From Struthidea cinerea (taxonomy: Eukaryota > Chordata > Aves > Passeriformes > Corcoracidae), in assembly GCA_013397865.1 (NCBI GenBank), contig VZTI01000411.1, positions 125,097-189,096 of the forward strand: 64,000 nucleotides of DNA. The letters run 5' to 3'. Positions 1-12,400 of the stretch are shown piece after piece. Under the pieces are notes generated by a model. The model saw nothing but the letters and a program-made list of their open reading frames with translations. It had not been told where the DNA came from and ran no database searches. Numbering within the stretch: position 1 is the first letter of the stretch; every line of letters begins with the position of its first letter. The position numbers and the translations under genes were made by a program.

Positions 1-180
1 CCAATATATTAAATAGCCTTTGAGCCTCAGCCTTAGTAAGAATTCAGCTTTTCTCCAAATTAAATTCATAACATGCCTAATACACACATCCTTTAAATAA
101 CAAAGGATACATGTATTTAGGCCTGGAGAGAAGCTGCAGATCGTTAAGCCTTGTTAGTGATACAGGTCTAAGAACTATCA

Positions 181-300
181 TCATTTCTCTACAAACGCTG
201 CTGCTGCCATCGAATTCCTCATGGTTCCTCTTGCTGAAGCTGCAAACTCTTCAATTTCAGCATTCAGTCTTTTAATTACCCATTCCAATGCTTCACGGCC
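181..300 (-). CDS. PRELID3B: PRELID3B exon 6, C-terminus and stop
   Basis: The last coding exon follows the acceptor TTTAACTGTAG. It encodes GREALEWVIKRLNAEIEEF, then AASARGT, and ends AAAAFVEK before a TGA at 181-183. The final helix and the alanine-rich tail match the family. The 3' UTR occupies 1-180 and continues outside the window; no poly-A signal is seen in the visible part. Confidence 0.96.
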   Translation of the reverse strand, partial: GREALEWVIKRLNAEIEEFAASARGTMRNSMAAAAFVEK

Positions 301-2997
301 CTACAGTTAAAGAAAAGTTTATCAGTGTGTAAATATTAATAAATAAGTACATCACTTAAATTCTTACTGAAAATGACTAAAGACACAGTAGTTGAAAAAG
401 GAAAGAACAGAAATACATGATATTTGTATATCTGATATTTGTTATTTTGATAACTGGAGTACTGCTGGAACATGTTCTGCCTTACATTTCATGAAAACAA
501 TTCATTATGTCAGCAGTTCTCACATTACGATCCACAAAAGACTTTTTATCCAGACTGCTTTATCGTTCTCGAACTGAACTTGAGATATCTTTGGATTGCC
601 AGAGGACAGACTCTCAACTAAAATACTGTTTCATTGCTCCCACATAAGTATTTCAGTTCTGTCTGAATGTAGATCCTTTTTTGACAGCAAGAACAAATAG
701 ATTGCATCAAGAGGGCAGCAAAAGAATGACAGTATCACACTGCCGAGTGGAGATGTTTTTTCCAGTGAAGATTCAGAGACCTTTGCCAATAGCAATTTAT
801 TATCTCCACCCACAAGAGGAAAGAGAAGAGGAAGTTCAGCATGCTGAGCATTCAGTCTCTACAGTAAAGGCAGCAGAACTACGTGGCCCCTTCCTAAGAT
901 TGCTCACAAAGCCAAAAAGTAAAATAGAGATTTTTATTCCTTTTGACATTCAGCCAGTGACCACACGTTTTACACAAAGGCCATACTTACTTTTTTAGCA
1001 TTGGAAGAAATTGTGTTTGCCATTAGCCCTTCTAGGTAACTGCTGAGACTGACACCTTTTACAGATATTATTGCTTCCTGTGTCAGAATGGTTCTGAAAC
1101 AGAGGGCAGGAAACTGAATTACTCTGAGTAGTTTAAAAAAGAAACTCGCTCCTCCCCAACAAGTACATTCCCTCATCAGCTTTGCTGTATAACACAGAAC
1201 TTCTTGCCCCCTAAAGACAACCCACTTCCACACTGTGTAACTGCTTTATGCTTCTACTTATAAAATAAAGCCCAAGAGTACCCACTAAGTCCAAGTCTCC
1301 CTTTGTGGCACTCAGCCATTTCCATCTTTAGCAGGATGTTAAGAGTGGAAACAGAAGATTTGGAGTTACACTACACTGGGAAAACAGTATTAAAACATCC
1401 CCTTCAACAACAGGGATTGAACATTTCTGACCGTCATGACAGAAAAAACTGCTATGTTAGAATCCCTAGAATGATCCTTCAGAATTATCACCACTTCCAG
1501 CAGTGTAGACTCACTAAGCTCTAAGTTGCCTTAAAAACCCCAAGTAGCCACCAAAACACAAACCTCCAAAATCAGAGGCTAAAGCACATAAATGTGCTTT
1601 CTAGTGCAGATCTGTGCTCAGGCTGACAAAGAGATCAGAAACAAGAAGCTGAAAATTGCAAATGCACACGAACTCAGAGACAGGACACCCCCTGAAAAGC
1701 TGAACTGGACTCCAGCACAGCACGACCCAAAGTCTCCCAGTGACTCTGCAGAACCAGTATCACTGCAGGAAGTGACAATCCATTTAATCCTGTTTTAGAC
1801 AATTAACTGTAACAGAGGCCATGTAAACCTCATCTTCTGATCAAGGGAAACCATGGACATTTTCAAAGCAAAGTCTCGTAGTTGTGGGCAAGCTCAGAGC
1901 AGGAAGGTACTTACTTGTGTGGTTCGTGAGGGTGTGGTTTATAGACAAGCCTCTCATCTACCGACACGAGGTTTGTAAATGAAATCTGCAGAACACAGGA
2001 CAGGATTACCCCTTGATACAAATAACACAGAGTTACTACAGAGAGCAAAATGTTACATGATTAGGAAACAGCCACAGTGTACAGACATCAAGAGGCTTTA
2101 AAACATTTTTTCTAAATACCACCTCCACCCCCAAAACTCCTCCTGCTCATCAGTATGTTCACATGGCTCAGTCCTGACAAGTTCCAAGAGCCAAGTAGCT
2201 CCTTCCTGAAAAACAGAACTGATCAACTATAACCATATTACTTAAACCTTTAACTTGTTTTGTTCTAACGCAATTTTCAAGTTATTTTCAAGATGATTTA
2301 TTTTTCAAATGCACAAGGTGCTGTTATACTCTGTGATCCATTTCAGTGGCACAAGCACAACTACTTACATTACAGGACTTAAGCTCCATTGTTTTTTTCA
2401 CAGGGTCAACAACAGAGTGCTCCTGCACATACGTCCTTGTTCTGCAGGTGCCGATGAGCTGGGGGACAGCAAACAGAGAGGGCATTAATTCCACTAATCC
2501 ACTGCAATTTTTTGTGTCTTTAAATACACAAGTAGTGGTTATTACATTGAACAGACACCAAGAGAACGCAGTTAGGATTTAGCTTAAAACAAAGCTATTC
2601 AGTTGAAATAGGTCTCATTTTCCAGATGGAAGCAGTCTGAGATCCAGGCAACTTTTGCCTATCAGGGTCACTGTGTGCTGCTGTTGAGCTTTCCTGATAC
2701 ATAAATGCTTAAACCATTAAACTTTTAAACCATTAAAGTTATGAAATTATACACATTTATTACAACAGCTGGCTCAGGAGCTTCCCCTCCCTGCGGCGTC
2801 CCTTTCTGGCCTGTGACACAATACACACCGATTTCACAATGGAGGGAATTCCCCACTCTGTGCTCAGGAGTCTGTGGCTGTGCAGCTTCCCGCTGGGATC
2901 CACGTGTCTGTCCAGGACATCAACTCCCACCACGCTGGGGTTCATGGGATTGGGATATTTCCGCATGGCAGCTGTCATCACAGTTTCCCAGGGGTGA
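181..2997 (-). CDS. PRELID3B: PRELID3B (SLMO2), PRELI-domain lipid-transfer protein, exons 2-6
   Basis: This is the spliced coding region of PRELI domain containing 3B. Five exons at 2829-2997, 2369-2458, 1915-1985, 991-1093 and 181-300 join with GT/AG borders and matching phases to give residues 11-194, the usual 194-residue family length once the missing exon 1 is counted. The PRELI/MSF1 domain fills almost the whole protein; recognisable blocks are HPWETV, KYPNPMNPSVVGVDVLDR, LLSTEWG, KGVSLSSYLEGLMA and the C-terminal ASARGT. Family knowledge: PRELID3B acts in the mitochondrial intermembrane space with TRIAP1 and moves phospholipid (phosphatidylserine) between the two membranes. The first ten residues and most of codon 11 are absent from readable sequence and probably lie in the gap at 3601-4081. 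The 3' UTR runs off the left edge of the window. The close paralogue PRELID3A is less likely given the ZNF831 and EDN3 neighbours. Confidence 0.97.
991..1093 (-). CDS. PRELID3B: PRELID3B exon 5
   Basis: The exon is 103 bp, with acceptor CTGTTTCAG and donor GTAAGTAT. After one base that completes the split Lys codon it encodes 34 residues beginning TILTQEAIISVKGVSLSSYL and ending SSNAKK, about residues 122-155. This is one of the most conserved parts of the PRELI domain. Confidence 0.96.
1915..1985 (-). CDS. PRELID3B: PRELID3B exon 4
   Basis: The exon is 71 bp, with acceptor ATCTGCAG and donor GTAAGTAC. It encodes ISFTNLVSVDERLVYKPHP and then HEPH, plus two bases of a split Lys codon, about residues 98-121. 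The phase matches exon 5 exactly. Confidence 0.95.
2369..2458 (-). CDS. PRELID3B: PRELID3B exon 3
   Basis: The exon is 90 bp, phase 0 at both ends, with acceptor CCCCCAG and donor GTAAGT. It encodes 30 residues starting LIGTCRTRTYVQEHSVVDP and ending ELKSCN, about residues 68-97. The human protein reads AARTK where this reads TCRTR, a mild divergence in an otherwise conserved exon. Confidence 0.95.
2829..2997 (-). CDS. PRELID3B: PRELID3B exon 2
   Basis: The 169-bp exon begins after the acceptor TTTGGGCAG (AG at 2998-2999). Its first base completes an Asp codon begun in exon 1, then it reads HPWETVMTAAMRKY through to EWGIPSIVKS. The donor GTGTGT follows at 2828. It encodes the start of the PRELI domain, about residues 11-67, and is nearly identical to the human protein. 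Confidence 0.96.
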
Positions 2998-3000
2998 CTG

Positions 3001-3600
3001 CCCAAACAGAACCAGGACACTAAGTTGCACACTTCTGTTTTCAATAGGATTATATCTGTCCCTGGAGAAAAACCTATTTCGTTGACCGGGCAGTGCACAC
3101 GAACATCAAATATCCAACACACCTGATTCATTAGGTGTCCTGAGTTCTAGTCTAACTTGGTAAGAATGTTTTCCCTGTGACACAATGCCAAAAGACTGCA
3201 CTTTATCCAAATTTCGGTAATACTGGAGTGATTTATTAAGTTTCTACTTCCCTCTAACAAGCACTCCCTTCAGATTATTTTTAACACAGGTGTTCCAGAG
3301 CACTTCAGCCCCGAGACCATGAAGGGCCTCTTCGTGTTTCGGCCAGCGCTGCCCCGGGAAGCAGCGGGGCAGCACAAGGACGCTCCTCGGTGCCGACAGC
3401 ACAGGTGGCCCCGCACAGGTACAGCCCCTGCAGAGCTTCCGCAGCCCCATCGGCTCCAGGAGCCTCCCCCGGCCCGTGACCCCGGGCCGGCAAGGACGCG
3501 CGGGGAAAGGCCAGGGGAAGCGAGAGACCGCGGCCGCCGGAGCGGGGCTGCGGCGCGGAGCTCCCGAGGGGCGGCCCCGGGGCGGCGCAGCCTCCGCAGC
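3001..3600 (-). other. PRELID3B intron 1 and inner edge of its CpG island
   Basis: The sequence between exon 2 and the assembly gap holds no recognisable exon. It becomes strongly GC- and CpG-rich from about 3330. The expected exon 1, beginning MKIWTSEHVF in the human protein, cannot be found here in any frame, so it should lie inside the adjacent N run. Long open frames over this stretch are GC-driven and cross the N run; they are not genes. Confidence 0.7.
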
Positions 3601-4081
3601 NNNNNNNNNNNNNNNNNNNNNNNNNNNNNNNNNNNNNNNNNNNNNNNNNNNNNNNNNNNNNNNNNNNNNNNNNNNNNNNNNNNNNNNNNNNNNNNNNNNN
3701 NNNNNNNNNNNNNNNNNNNNNNNNNNNNNNNNNNNNNNNNNNNNNNNNNNNNNNNNNNNNNNNNNNNNNNNNNNNNNNNNNNNNNNNNNNNNNNNNNNNN
3801 NNNNNNNNNNNNNNNNNNNNNNNNNNNNNNNNNNNNNNNNNNNNNNNNNNNNNNNNNNNNNNNNNNNNNNNNNNNNNNNNNNNNNNNNNNNNNNNNNNNN
3901 NNNNNNNNNNNNNNNNNNNNNNNNNNNNNNNNNNNNNNNNNNNNNNNNNNNNNNNNNNNNNNNNNNNNNNNNNNNNNNNNNNNNNNNNNNNNNNNNNNNN
4001 NNNNNNNNNNNNNNNNNNNNNNNNNNNNNNNNNNNNNNNNNNNNNNNNNNNNNNNNNNNNNNNNNNNNNNNNNNNNNNNNN
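3601..4081. other. Assembly gap (481 N) in a CpG island
   Basis: A run of 481 undetermined bases with GC-rich sequence on both sides. It sits where PRELID3B exon 1, its 5' UTR and its transcription start are expected. The true length of the missing DNA is unknown. Confidence 0.99.
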
Positions 4082-4330
4082 GGCGGGGCCGGGGCCGCGT
4101 CTGGCCGGTGATGTCAGCGCGGCCGCAGGTAGCCCCTGACGTCACACCGCCGCGCCTTACCGCGTTCGGCCGGCAGGGGGCTCCGGCGCCCTGGGTGTGA
4201 CGTCACCGGCGTGACGGGCAGGCGGCGCGGTGACGGCGGCGCGGCCGGGCGGGTTTTGTAAGAGGTTTCGTAAGGGTTTCATAACCGGCCGCGCTGCCAG
4301 GCCGCTCCGCCGGGAAAGGCTTCAGCCCAC
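4082..4330 (-). promoter_or_regulatory. PRELID3B CpG-island promoter with CRE cluster
   Basis: This CpG-rich block lies just upstream of the expected PRELID3B start (the gene runs to the left). It holds two perfect 8-bp CRE palindromes TGACGTCA at 4137-4144 and 4198-4205. There is also a one-mismatch copy TGATGTCA at 4109-4116 and TGACG half sites at 4212-4216 and 4231-4235. No TATA box is evident, as expected for a housekeeping promoter. CREB/ATF binding is inferred from the motifs only. Confidence 0.7.
4170..4184 (+). promoter_or_regulatory. CTCF-like motif
   Basis: The bases CCGGCAGGGGGCTCC closely match the CTCF core consensus (CCASYAGRKGGCRS type). The motif lies between the two CRE palindromes at the promoter facing the large gap towards ZNF831. 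A boundary role is inferred; only the motif is seen. Confidence 0.45.
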
Positions 4331-7300
4331 TGTCATCAACTGCTTCCCTTCCTCATCCTTGGCATGAACCAGGGTGATTTACGGCGTTAATAAAGAAGCG
4401 GTTACAGCACTAAACAAACCCACATGCGTTTCTTGGCGCGCCATCAAGCAGTTCCTTCTGAAATTCTCAACAATGTTGGAAGATGCCGTGACTCCGGTGA
4501 AAACGGTACTTTGTTTCAAACAGCAGGATAGCGTTTCATGCACACAGCGAGGGAGTGACCTCTGTGTACTCATAACCGCACAGAAATAGCCTCACTGGAA
4601 AAGCATGAGAGGGAAACTTCCCAGAAGCACGTTATATCACACAGTGACTGCTGACACCCTTCTGCGGTGCCAGAAATCCCAGCCAGGCTGTGGAAGGACT
4701 CACACACAGTGAATATCCCATGTGTGTCCCAAACATCAAATCCAGCAGCTCTGTTACAGAGAAGCTACTACCTGATAAATACCAGGCAGAGGGAATGGCA
4801 CACCCCAGAGAACCCCTCTGCAAACTTCCAGGATATTCTGACCGAACGCCACAGGATCAATAAGCAAAATAATTTAGTATTCCACTCACACTTGGCGTCA
4901 TCCTTAACGAGTGAAAAAATAAAAAATTAGTGATAGGATCTTCAGAAACCTGTGGCCACCTGATATGAAAGGACAGCATGGAATCTGAACTGCTAATTGA
5001 TGATACTGCTACACTGCTGCTACAGCCACTCAGTTTTAGCTGATTGGAGCTAAGAACATCAAGGGGAGACTGAGATTTTGTTACCTGCCATTTAATATCT
5101 CTCCCTTCCCCAAATACCCCCAAATACCTGCACACGTTGTAAAACCGTGCCCAAATCCCACCAATATCCTGCCCCCCTCCCCCTGATAAATTCAAACCCA
5201 GACATTATCTTTGCTTCAGAACACAGGGTTTAAGTTAGGGCATATTAAAAATGTGCATTTTTAATAGGAGGATCTGGGACAAACAGTTGATTTTCAGATC
5301 CCTTTTCTTTTATTATTCTGCCATAAAATGTGCCAAGAGGCTTAGAGCTGCACACCTTCAGAGTGCTGTTGCCTCATATACCTTCCTTACCCAGCATGTG
5401 ATACAACTCCTGCAGTTGGGAAACACTCTGTCTAACACTGCCTACACTAACCAGGCTCTGGCACTGTTTATATAATTTGAGTGCAAATAATTATTTTTCT
5501 TATCAGCTTCCTCCCCCACCTGACAACATCCAAAATGTAAATGCCCTGCACACAGGATCCCACCCAGCTGGCCTGAGCTGCTTCTGACACTCACTCCTCC
5601 ACCTGCCCTCTGGGCCCCTTTGTTTTAAGACACTCAAATTGCCACAGAGAAATGATTTACCACATTACACAGCTGTGCTTGCTTTATGTTTGGCAGCAGA
5701 GGTCTTAAACAGGTAGTACATGGCCCTTAAATGGCTTTTGGCAAGGAATGATCTGGTTTCAATTTAAAAACTGACTCAGAATTTGTAACAAGGTAGGTGC
5801 TGTTTGACTCATTTTGACTTTTTAATTTAGGTTGTGCAGTTTCCTTGGCTTGGAGAGTTCAGGCAGTTGGATTATGGCTCTACAAACATCTTGTCTGTGT
5901 CAGCAGTGGGAGCAGCAGCTGCCACCAGGTGTTAGACTGAGCGCAGGTCCACAGCGGTGCAGGGCTCGTGGATGCAAGAGGACTGTGCTGTTGTCTGGGA
6001 AACAGTCTCTGAAACTCTGCAGAATGTGGCAGATCCCAGCCAGATAATGTTTGCTCTTGCAAGCATCACAAATGTGCATGTGATCAAGTAGGCAGATGAT
6101 AATCACATGTTATCACCCACAACTCATGAGCAAGCACAGTAACAGCACAATTAAAGACAAAACCACACATTTTAAAGTACTTTGAAAATGCTGATGATTT
6201 TGTGTTGTTTGGAGATAATCATGTTTCTCCCCTAGTGATCCTTGTGTAATTCAAAAGATGACAACAGTTCTTATAAAAACACCGTGCTCTCAAACATTTG
6301 TTGGGTGCATCTTTCAGTGCAAAGTCTGAAGGACCAGTGGCGACAGGTCACAGTCAGAAATACTTATTAAATCACAAACATAACTCATGGTCTTCAAACC
6401 TTGCTCCCATGTCCAAAGTTTACACCAAGCTCTTTGTTTCAGAAATCTTGTGCTCCATCAGCTATCTTTGAACATGGTTTAAAGAAACCACAACCTGGAA
6501 ATAAAAGTTGTCAATTCTTTATACACAAAGTATTGCATGAAAGCGGCCACTTAGTCATCAGTGCTGACATCTTAACTGTCACCAAGACAATTATCAGATC
6601 AATTAGAAACCAAACAGTCTGGAGACACATAGGCTTTCATCTGCCAGTGGCTGACCACACAGCTCTGGTGAAGGCAAGCCATTAAATCATTTTTATTCAA
6701 AGTTTTGTGGGCCAGAGAACAGGTGGATCCTGGATTTAAGAGTATTTCTGCTTTCTTCAGTGCTGGGATTGTATTTTTCACCTCTTTGGGAGGGGGAGGA
6801 TCCCGTCTCAGCAATGGAGAACACAAGACCTCCTCTCTGGGACCACAGTCCTCAGATCTTTAATAGGAACAGCAACTTAAGGCTCAGTCCCAGCCTTGTC
6901 AGCTGGGCCTGACAGCAGGAATTCCCAAACCCAAGACGAGAAGAAATGCTGATGTTTGGACTGGACTTTCAACCCACAGGGAAACAGCGAGCATCAAAGT
7001 CAAAAACTGCACCTGAAAATGATCCTTGTCCTTCTGGGGATGAGGTGCTCTGACAGTTTTAAATCTTTAATACCTTATCTGGCCAGTGGTGGTTTCCTGT
7101 TTGTAGCTTCACTGAAAATACTTCTCTTTTCCAAACAGCCTTGTGAGGGGTTCTCATGAGTTTACTTCATCCAACCTAAGGGATAAACTATAAAAGAAAA
7201 AGGAATAAACATATTAATCTAATAGGAGAGTTTAAGATGGAAACATAATGCAAGGATCTTCCATGCAAATAAAGGAACAGAATGCTCTTCATGTACAATT

Positions 7301-9093
7301 GGGACAAAAATATTTTCTTTTTGTGGTATTTTCTAATAAATATATTAAACTTTCAAGTAAGCAGACTCCATAAAATGTTCATTAATGTAAAAATCATAGA
7401 TTCCATTTAGGAAAAATCAAAATCAAAGGCCATGAGATGCTGTGATCAAAACTGTCAGAGTCCAGCTTGATAAAATGCCTGAATCTGCATTTCCTGTGAC
7501 CACTGTCTGACACTACAGGCCACGGGGGCTTTTTCATGTACTTAACTGTGAACTACTGTAGCACTTAAGGAAAGTGAGAGGAATAAGTAGGAATACTTCT
7601 AATCTTGCAAGTCCTGCAAAAGAACTCCACTACATTCTGTCCTGATCCAAAGCCAAACACATTTAACAGGCCTGTACAAACTTGCTACATGCAGACCAAG
7701 AAAATTTTAGTAAAATGTAGGCAACAACTTGAAGAGGGTCTAAGAATTCAGTAAATATCACAAAAACGTATGGGCTGTTAAAAATCCATTCACAGACCAG
7801 TCCTGGGTGCATTGCACTTGTGAAGGCTACAAGTAAAGATCCTCACAGCCTGAACTCAGCCCTCAGACTCTTCTCGGCCTTCCACCACCCCCATTATTGT
7901 TAATTAGTGCAGCTTCATTAGGGATGATTAATTAGAGAGCCCTTTGGGAGAAAACAGCTTTTCCACCATCATACTGCCTAGACTTAATGTGATGCTGAAA
8001 CAAAGCTTTCTGCAACTTAGTGTTTCAGCAATAATTGAAGGAATAAGCCACATGTATAAATAAAGAAAGAAAAAGTTAAATTCCAAGCACTGAGAAATCA
8101 TCACATTCATCCCAGTATGATTAAGCCAGCTTGGATTAATCCATCTCCTGAGAATGTATTTATGTTCTCTGTTACATGAGTATAGAGTCCAAAATGTTAA
8201 CAGACAGCTACAAACTGAAGTTAAAAATATTTTAAAAAGGAATAAGTAGTTTTAGCAATGACTACTCTTCTCACAAAACAACCATTTAAAATGTAGTTTT
8301 TCATATCTAGGTCTTGCATAATGTACCTTGGAGCACTCTCTAACCAGCTGCCTCAATTAATTTTCTCTAAATTGAGTCATTTAAGAACTACTTCCAAAAT
8401 GCTGCACAAGTAAATAATATTGTACCAATTCTAGTGCACTGATTCAATAGGATATTCAGCAGGTTCATGATTAATAAGATGGCAAAAATGGAGTTTAAGC
8501 TTCTCCAAGCTTCTTAGTGTCAATGTTTGGTTTTCATGCTTAGAAATAAGAGGAATTTTTATATACACTTTCTACTGATGAAAAATTCAGAGCTTACAGG
8601 AGCTCTCCAAAATACACAAAATACTGTAAAGCAGTAATTATTAAAAATTAAGGTCTGCAAAAGGCAAGATGAAGAGCACAGCTCTTCTTTTTAATCAAGA
8701 TGTGCATTCCGTGTCTTCAAAGCCAGGGGATCCCAAATGCACGGTGGGATGAGTAGCATAGGAACAGGAAAAATAAATACTGTGTGACTAGCTGGACACT
8801 GCCTGAGCAGACAGACTCCCTCAGGCATCGGTGCTGCCAGATCCATTAGTGAGGGGAGCAGCAGGCAAGGAGACTCCTCAGGAAAACTATGATATTAATA
8901 AAAAATCCTCCACAAAGCTTCATTAATCACAAAACTTGGTGACAACCCAGTATCGGCAACAACTAAAACTTATTTAATTTGCTTACTCTGAAATCAATGT
9001 CTGCTCCTTTTATAAATGTGTGTTTCAGTGTCACAAATATCTTAATCCTAGCTGATAAAAGAGGCTGTAAGTATTTTGAAGGAAAAAAAAAAT

Positions 9094-9118
9094 TGATGAT
9101 GATGATGATGATGATGAT
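9094..9118 (+). repeat. (TGA)n microsatellite
   Basis: About eight uninterrupted TGA units follow a nine-base A run. Trinucleotide slippage makes this a likely polymorphic site. Confidence 0.95.
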
Positions 9119-9400
9119 ATTGCTGAGGTATCACTGCACCTCCCTCAAGAGGGGAAAAGACCTGGGTTTCAAAACTGACACCTTTCTGAGTAGCTTTTGT
9201 TTTCCTGCTTCCCCGAAGTTCAGTGGAGGTATTTGAGTTATATTCACAAATTCATTGTGTTTGGGTGATGTCTTTATACATGGTAAAGTGTTATCTGCAA
9301 TCAGAGATATTCAGATATTCAGTGTTAGCAACTGTTCCCTTTACAAGCCATAATAACCAGTAGTTGGTGTAGGAATAAAGAGTTAGGATATAACCTTATT

Positions 9401-9430
9401 AGGATGGTTTGGGTTGGAAAGGACCTTCTT
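9401..9430 (-). mobile_element. Possible short CR1 remnant
   Basis: The bases GGTTTGGGTTGGAAAGGACC match the reverse complement of the CR1 3' end, the segment that normally reads GGTTGGAAAGGACCTT. Only about 30 bases are recognisable, so this may be a degraded fragment or chance. Confidence 0.4.
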
Positions 9431-12400
9431 GGTGTGGATGATTTTGATTCAAAAAAAGAAAAAAAGAGAAAAAGTGTGAATTTACAGTCTTAAGTTGCAG
9501 TAACTAAGTCGAAAAATCTATGTAATTAGGCAGGAAGCTCTTTCCAGCTGACCATTAACCCAAATAGCACCTTACCATTCTGTTCCTGATTCTTTGATGG
9601 CTTTATTCAAGAAAATACAAAATACTCATGCCCACAGAACTCTAGTAAAATACATAAGTAGTACTATCTGAGATGTTACAAATATGAAAATGTTGAGGAG
9701 ATTTTCTAGGATCAGCTAAGGACTCAATTCCCAGGAAAAAATTAGTAGGAGTTGAGCTTCCAACTCACATGTTATCTTTTCAGAAATCTGTCTTGGATGG
9801 CTTTTCTGAGACAAAAGAATGGTTCACCTGGAATGAAAATTTAAGAATTCACAGTTCAGTCATGTGAGCCACATTTTCTCCGTGTACCTTCTTATGTTTT
9901 GAATTTCATTTCTGTGCTGGCACATAGGATGGGTGTGTGAGGGTGTCCTTGCACAGAACACAACATAAAAATTTGCTTTCCTGAAGTAGTTTTACTAATA
10001 ATTGCTGGGGAGGACAGACCCATCTTTTTCCCCAAACCTTTGCTGATGGTAGGGATTAGGAGAGGTTGGTAAGTATTGAAAGGGCTCGGTAATTCTAATG
10101 TATATTTTTTACCCATTGCTGTATTTTGAATTTGGAGGAGCCTTGAGGAGTTTATTAAATTGCCAAGTACTTCAGAGACTTAGTTTTTATTAAAATGAAT
10201 CCTGAAGGATAATTTAGCAATGGATCTTTACAAACACAATCACTGAAATATAGACATGAGTTGAGCTGTTCAGATGACTGTTTCCATAACAGCACACAGC
10301 TACAGCAGGTCCTCAGAGACACAGGATACTGTTTCTATGGTAATAGAACGTCTGAGCCTCAAGGATGCACAGAAATCCATTATGAAAAATAGGAACTAAT
10401 ATTTTAGATTAAAGAGACTTCCTTGTTCACACTTATTTGCGTTTAGCCACTTGGCACCTTTTTGCTATGCCTAGATTTTAGGTTGGTGACTCTCCTGAGG
10501 TTGTTTTTCTAAAACAATAGGTGGTATCTGGACGTTCTGCCTGTCCACCTCTTACAATTTTTTAAATCGTTGCTTAATTTTAGTCCAGTTGCACTGTGGC
10601 ACTGGTGTGTATCTCTGGCTGGGGCCCAGCACAAGGAGTGGTGACACTGCTGCTGGGACATCCATACAGGGAGTTCAGCTGCTTTCTGTCCTCTGCTGAG
10701 GCTGAGGGCAGGAGGGACTGGAGGGACTGGAAAGAAAGGGTAGGGGTACAGAATATGCACTTACGGTGCTTTGTGGGCACCTGAAATAGGCAAGTAAATG
10801 GTAACAAGTAAATGAAAAGTGCTAGAAGGCGGCACAGGAACAATTTCAGGGTGGTAGGAGGGTGCATAGAGCCACAGACAGTGTAGGAGTGTCACTTTTT
10901 GTCTTAAGAAAACATGAGTTATGTCCCTGCTAAGTCATTCCAGTTGTTAGCAATGCTGGTACTCTCAATTCTTTGTGCTTTTCCCATGTTCCTGTGTCCT
11001 GAGTTGCCCAGATCCTTGGCTGTAAAAATTCTATCAGATTATTCTGCTGGGGTCACATTTACAAAGGATTGGTAAGATGCTAATACCCAGCAGATTCACA
11101 ACAGAACCTGTGCACTGCTTTGCAGGAGACCATCAGAAATTAAAACTAATCCAAGTAAAGAGCAGACTATTTTCATTAATTTCAGAGCACCACGTATGGA
11201 GCCTGAGTCTGGCTGCAGTGAGTGTCTGGATGCTGAAGACTTTTCTGAGCATGTACCCAGGATTTCAGGACAAGGAGATAACTTGTTAATAGCTGAAAAA
11301 CTGCTGATACAATTTCGGTGTCTGCTTTTGAAAATCGGAGCCATTAATGGTGTCAACAAATTTGAAAAAGTCATGGTAATCTAATTACTGCTATTTTAAA
11401 ACACTAAGGTTCCTTTGTAGCTATGGAAACAAAAATGCAGACATTAATGAGCAAGAGGGAAAAAACCCTGGTGTTTCCTTGACAACAGATAAAAGCAAAG
11501 CTCCATGAGACCCAAAGGAGAGAGGGACAGAAATACCTCCCACCATGACAGACAACTGAAATCCAAGTCCAGTGCAATAATAAACTTCACTCTGCCAGGA
11601 GTGCTCTTTCACATGACCACTCCCTGCCTTTATCCTGCAGTTATCCATGCCTGAGGCATTCAGGGTAAGAATTGCAACCTTAAAGCACCAGGTAAGAACT
11701 GGAACCCTCCTGGGGCACTCCTGGAACAGGTGAGTGTTGTATGGAACGTGGAAGAGCTTCTCAGACCTCAGGGTGAGAGGCAAAGTGCCAGATCTGAGCC
11801 TGCCCCTGTGCTTTGCAGTGTGGGTGTGACTCTTGTGCTCCACATGAGCTCGCTGTGGGCACAGGGGACACCAGGATGGCACCCCCAGGTGCAGAAGAGC
11901 TCTTGTTCCCTGCAGTGCATCCTAAATTCAGTGTTCGTGTATGTAGTTATATATAGCACCTCTTCTCCCAGTGAAGATCTGTATAAATGTTAGATAAAAG
12001 TATGACACAGATACAAGGAGTGTGCAACTGCAATCTAATTGTTATCGCTTGAAATTTAGCTGGCAGCTCTCACAAAATTCACAAAATATTGTTTGTCAGA
12101 GGAACTCAGCAATGTTCAGAGATCACATAAGAGTGGAATTGTGACAGAGAAGACACCAGTAAGATTACAGGGCTATTTTTCAGTGGATAGTATATAGCAT
12201 AATTGAATATTGATATGCAAAATGATTAATAAAATTAATAAATGGAAGAGTAAATTGGGCAATTTCTCACAGACATTTTGGAAGAGCTGAACTTTCAAAA
12301 AAGGTCTCATTTTAACTCTATCCAGCTTATGGTATAAGTGAAGATCCCTTCATAATGAGAAGGACAGGGTATCAATTGGTTCAAAATCCTAAAAGTTGGT

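Noticed and set aside
3270..4200. Long open frames of 200-290 codons across 3270-4200 on both strands
   Set aside because: Most of their length is undetermined N, and the flanks are GC-driven readings with no family match.
11421..11882. A 153-codon minus-strand frame
   Set aside because: No recognisable domain, no splice context and no conserved motif; consistent with chance.
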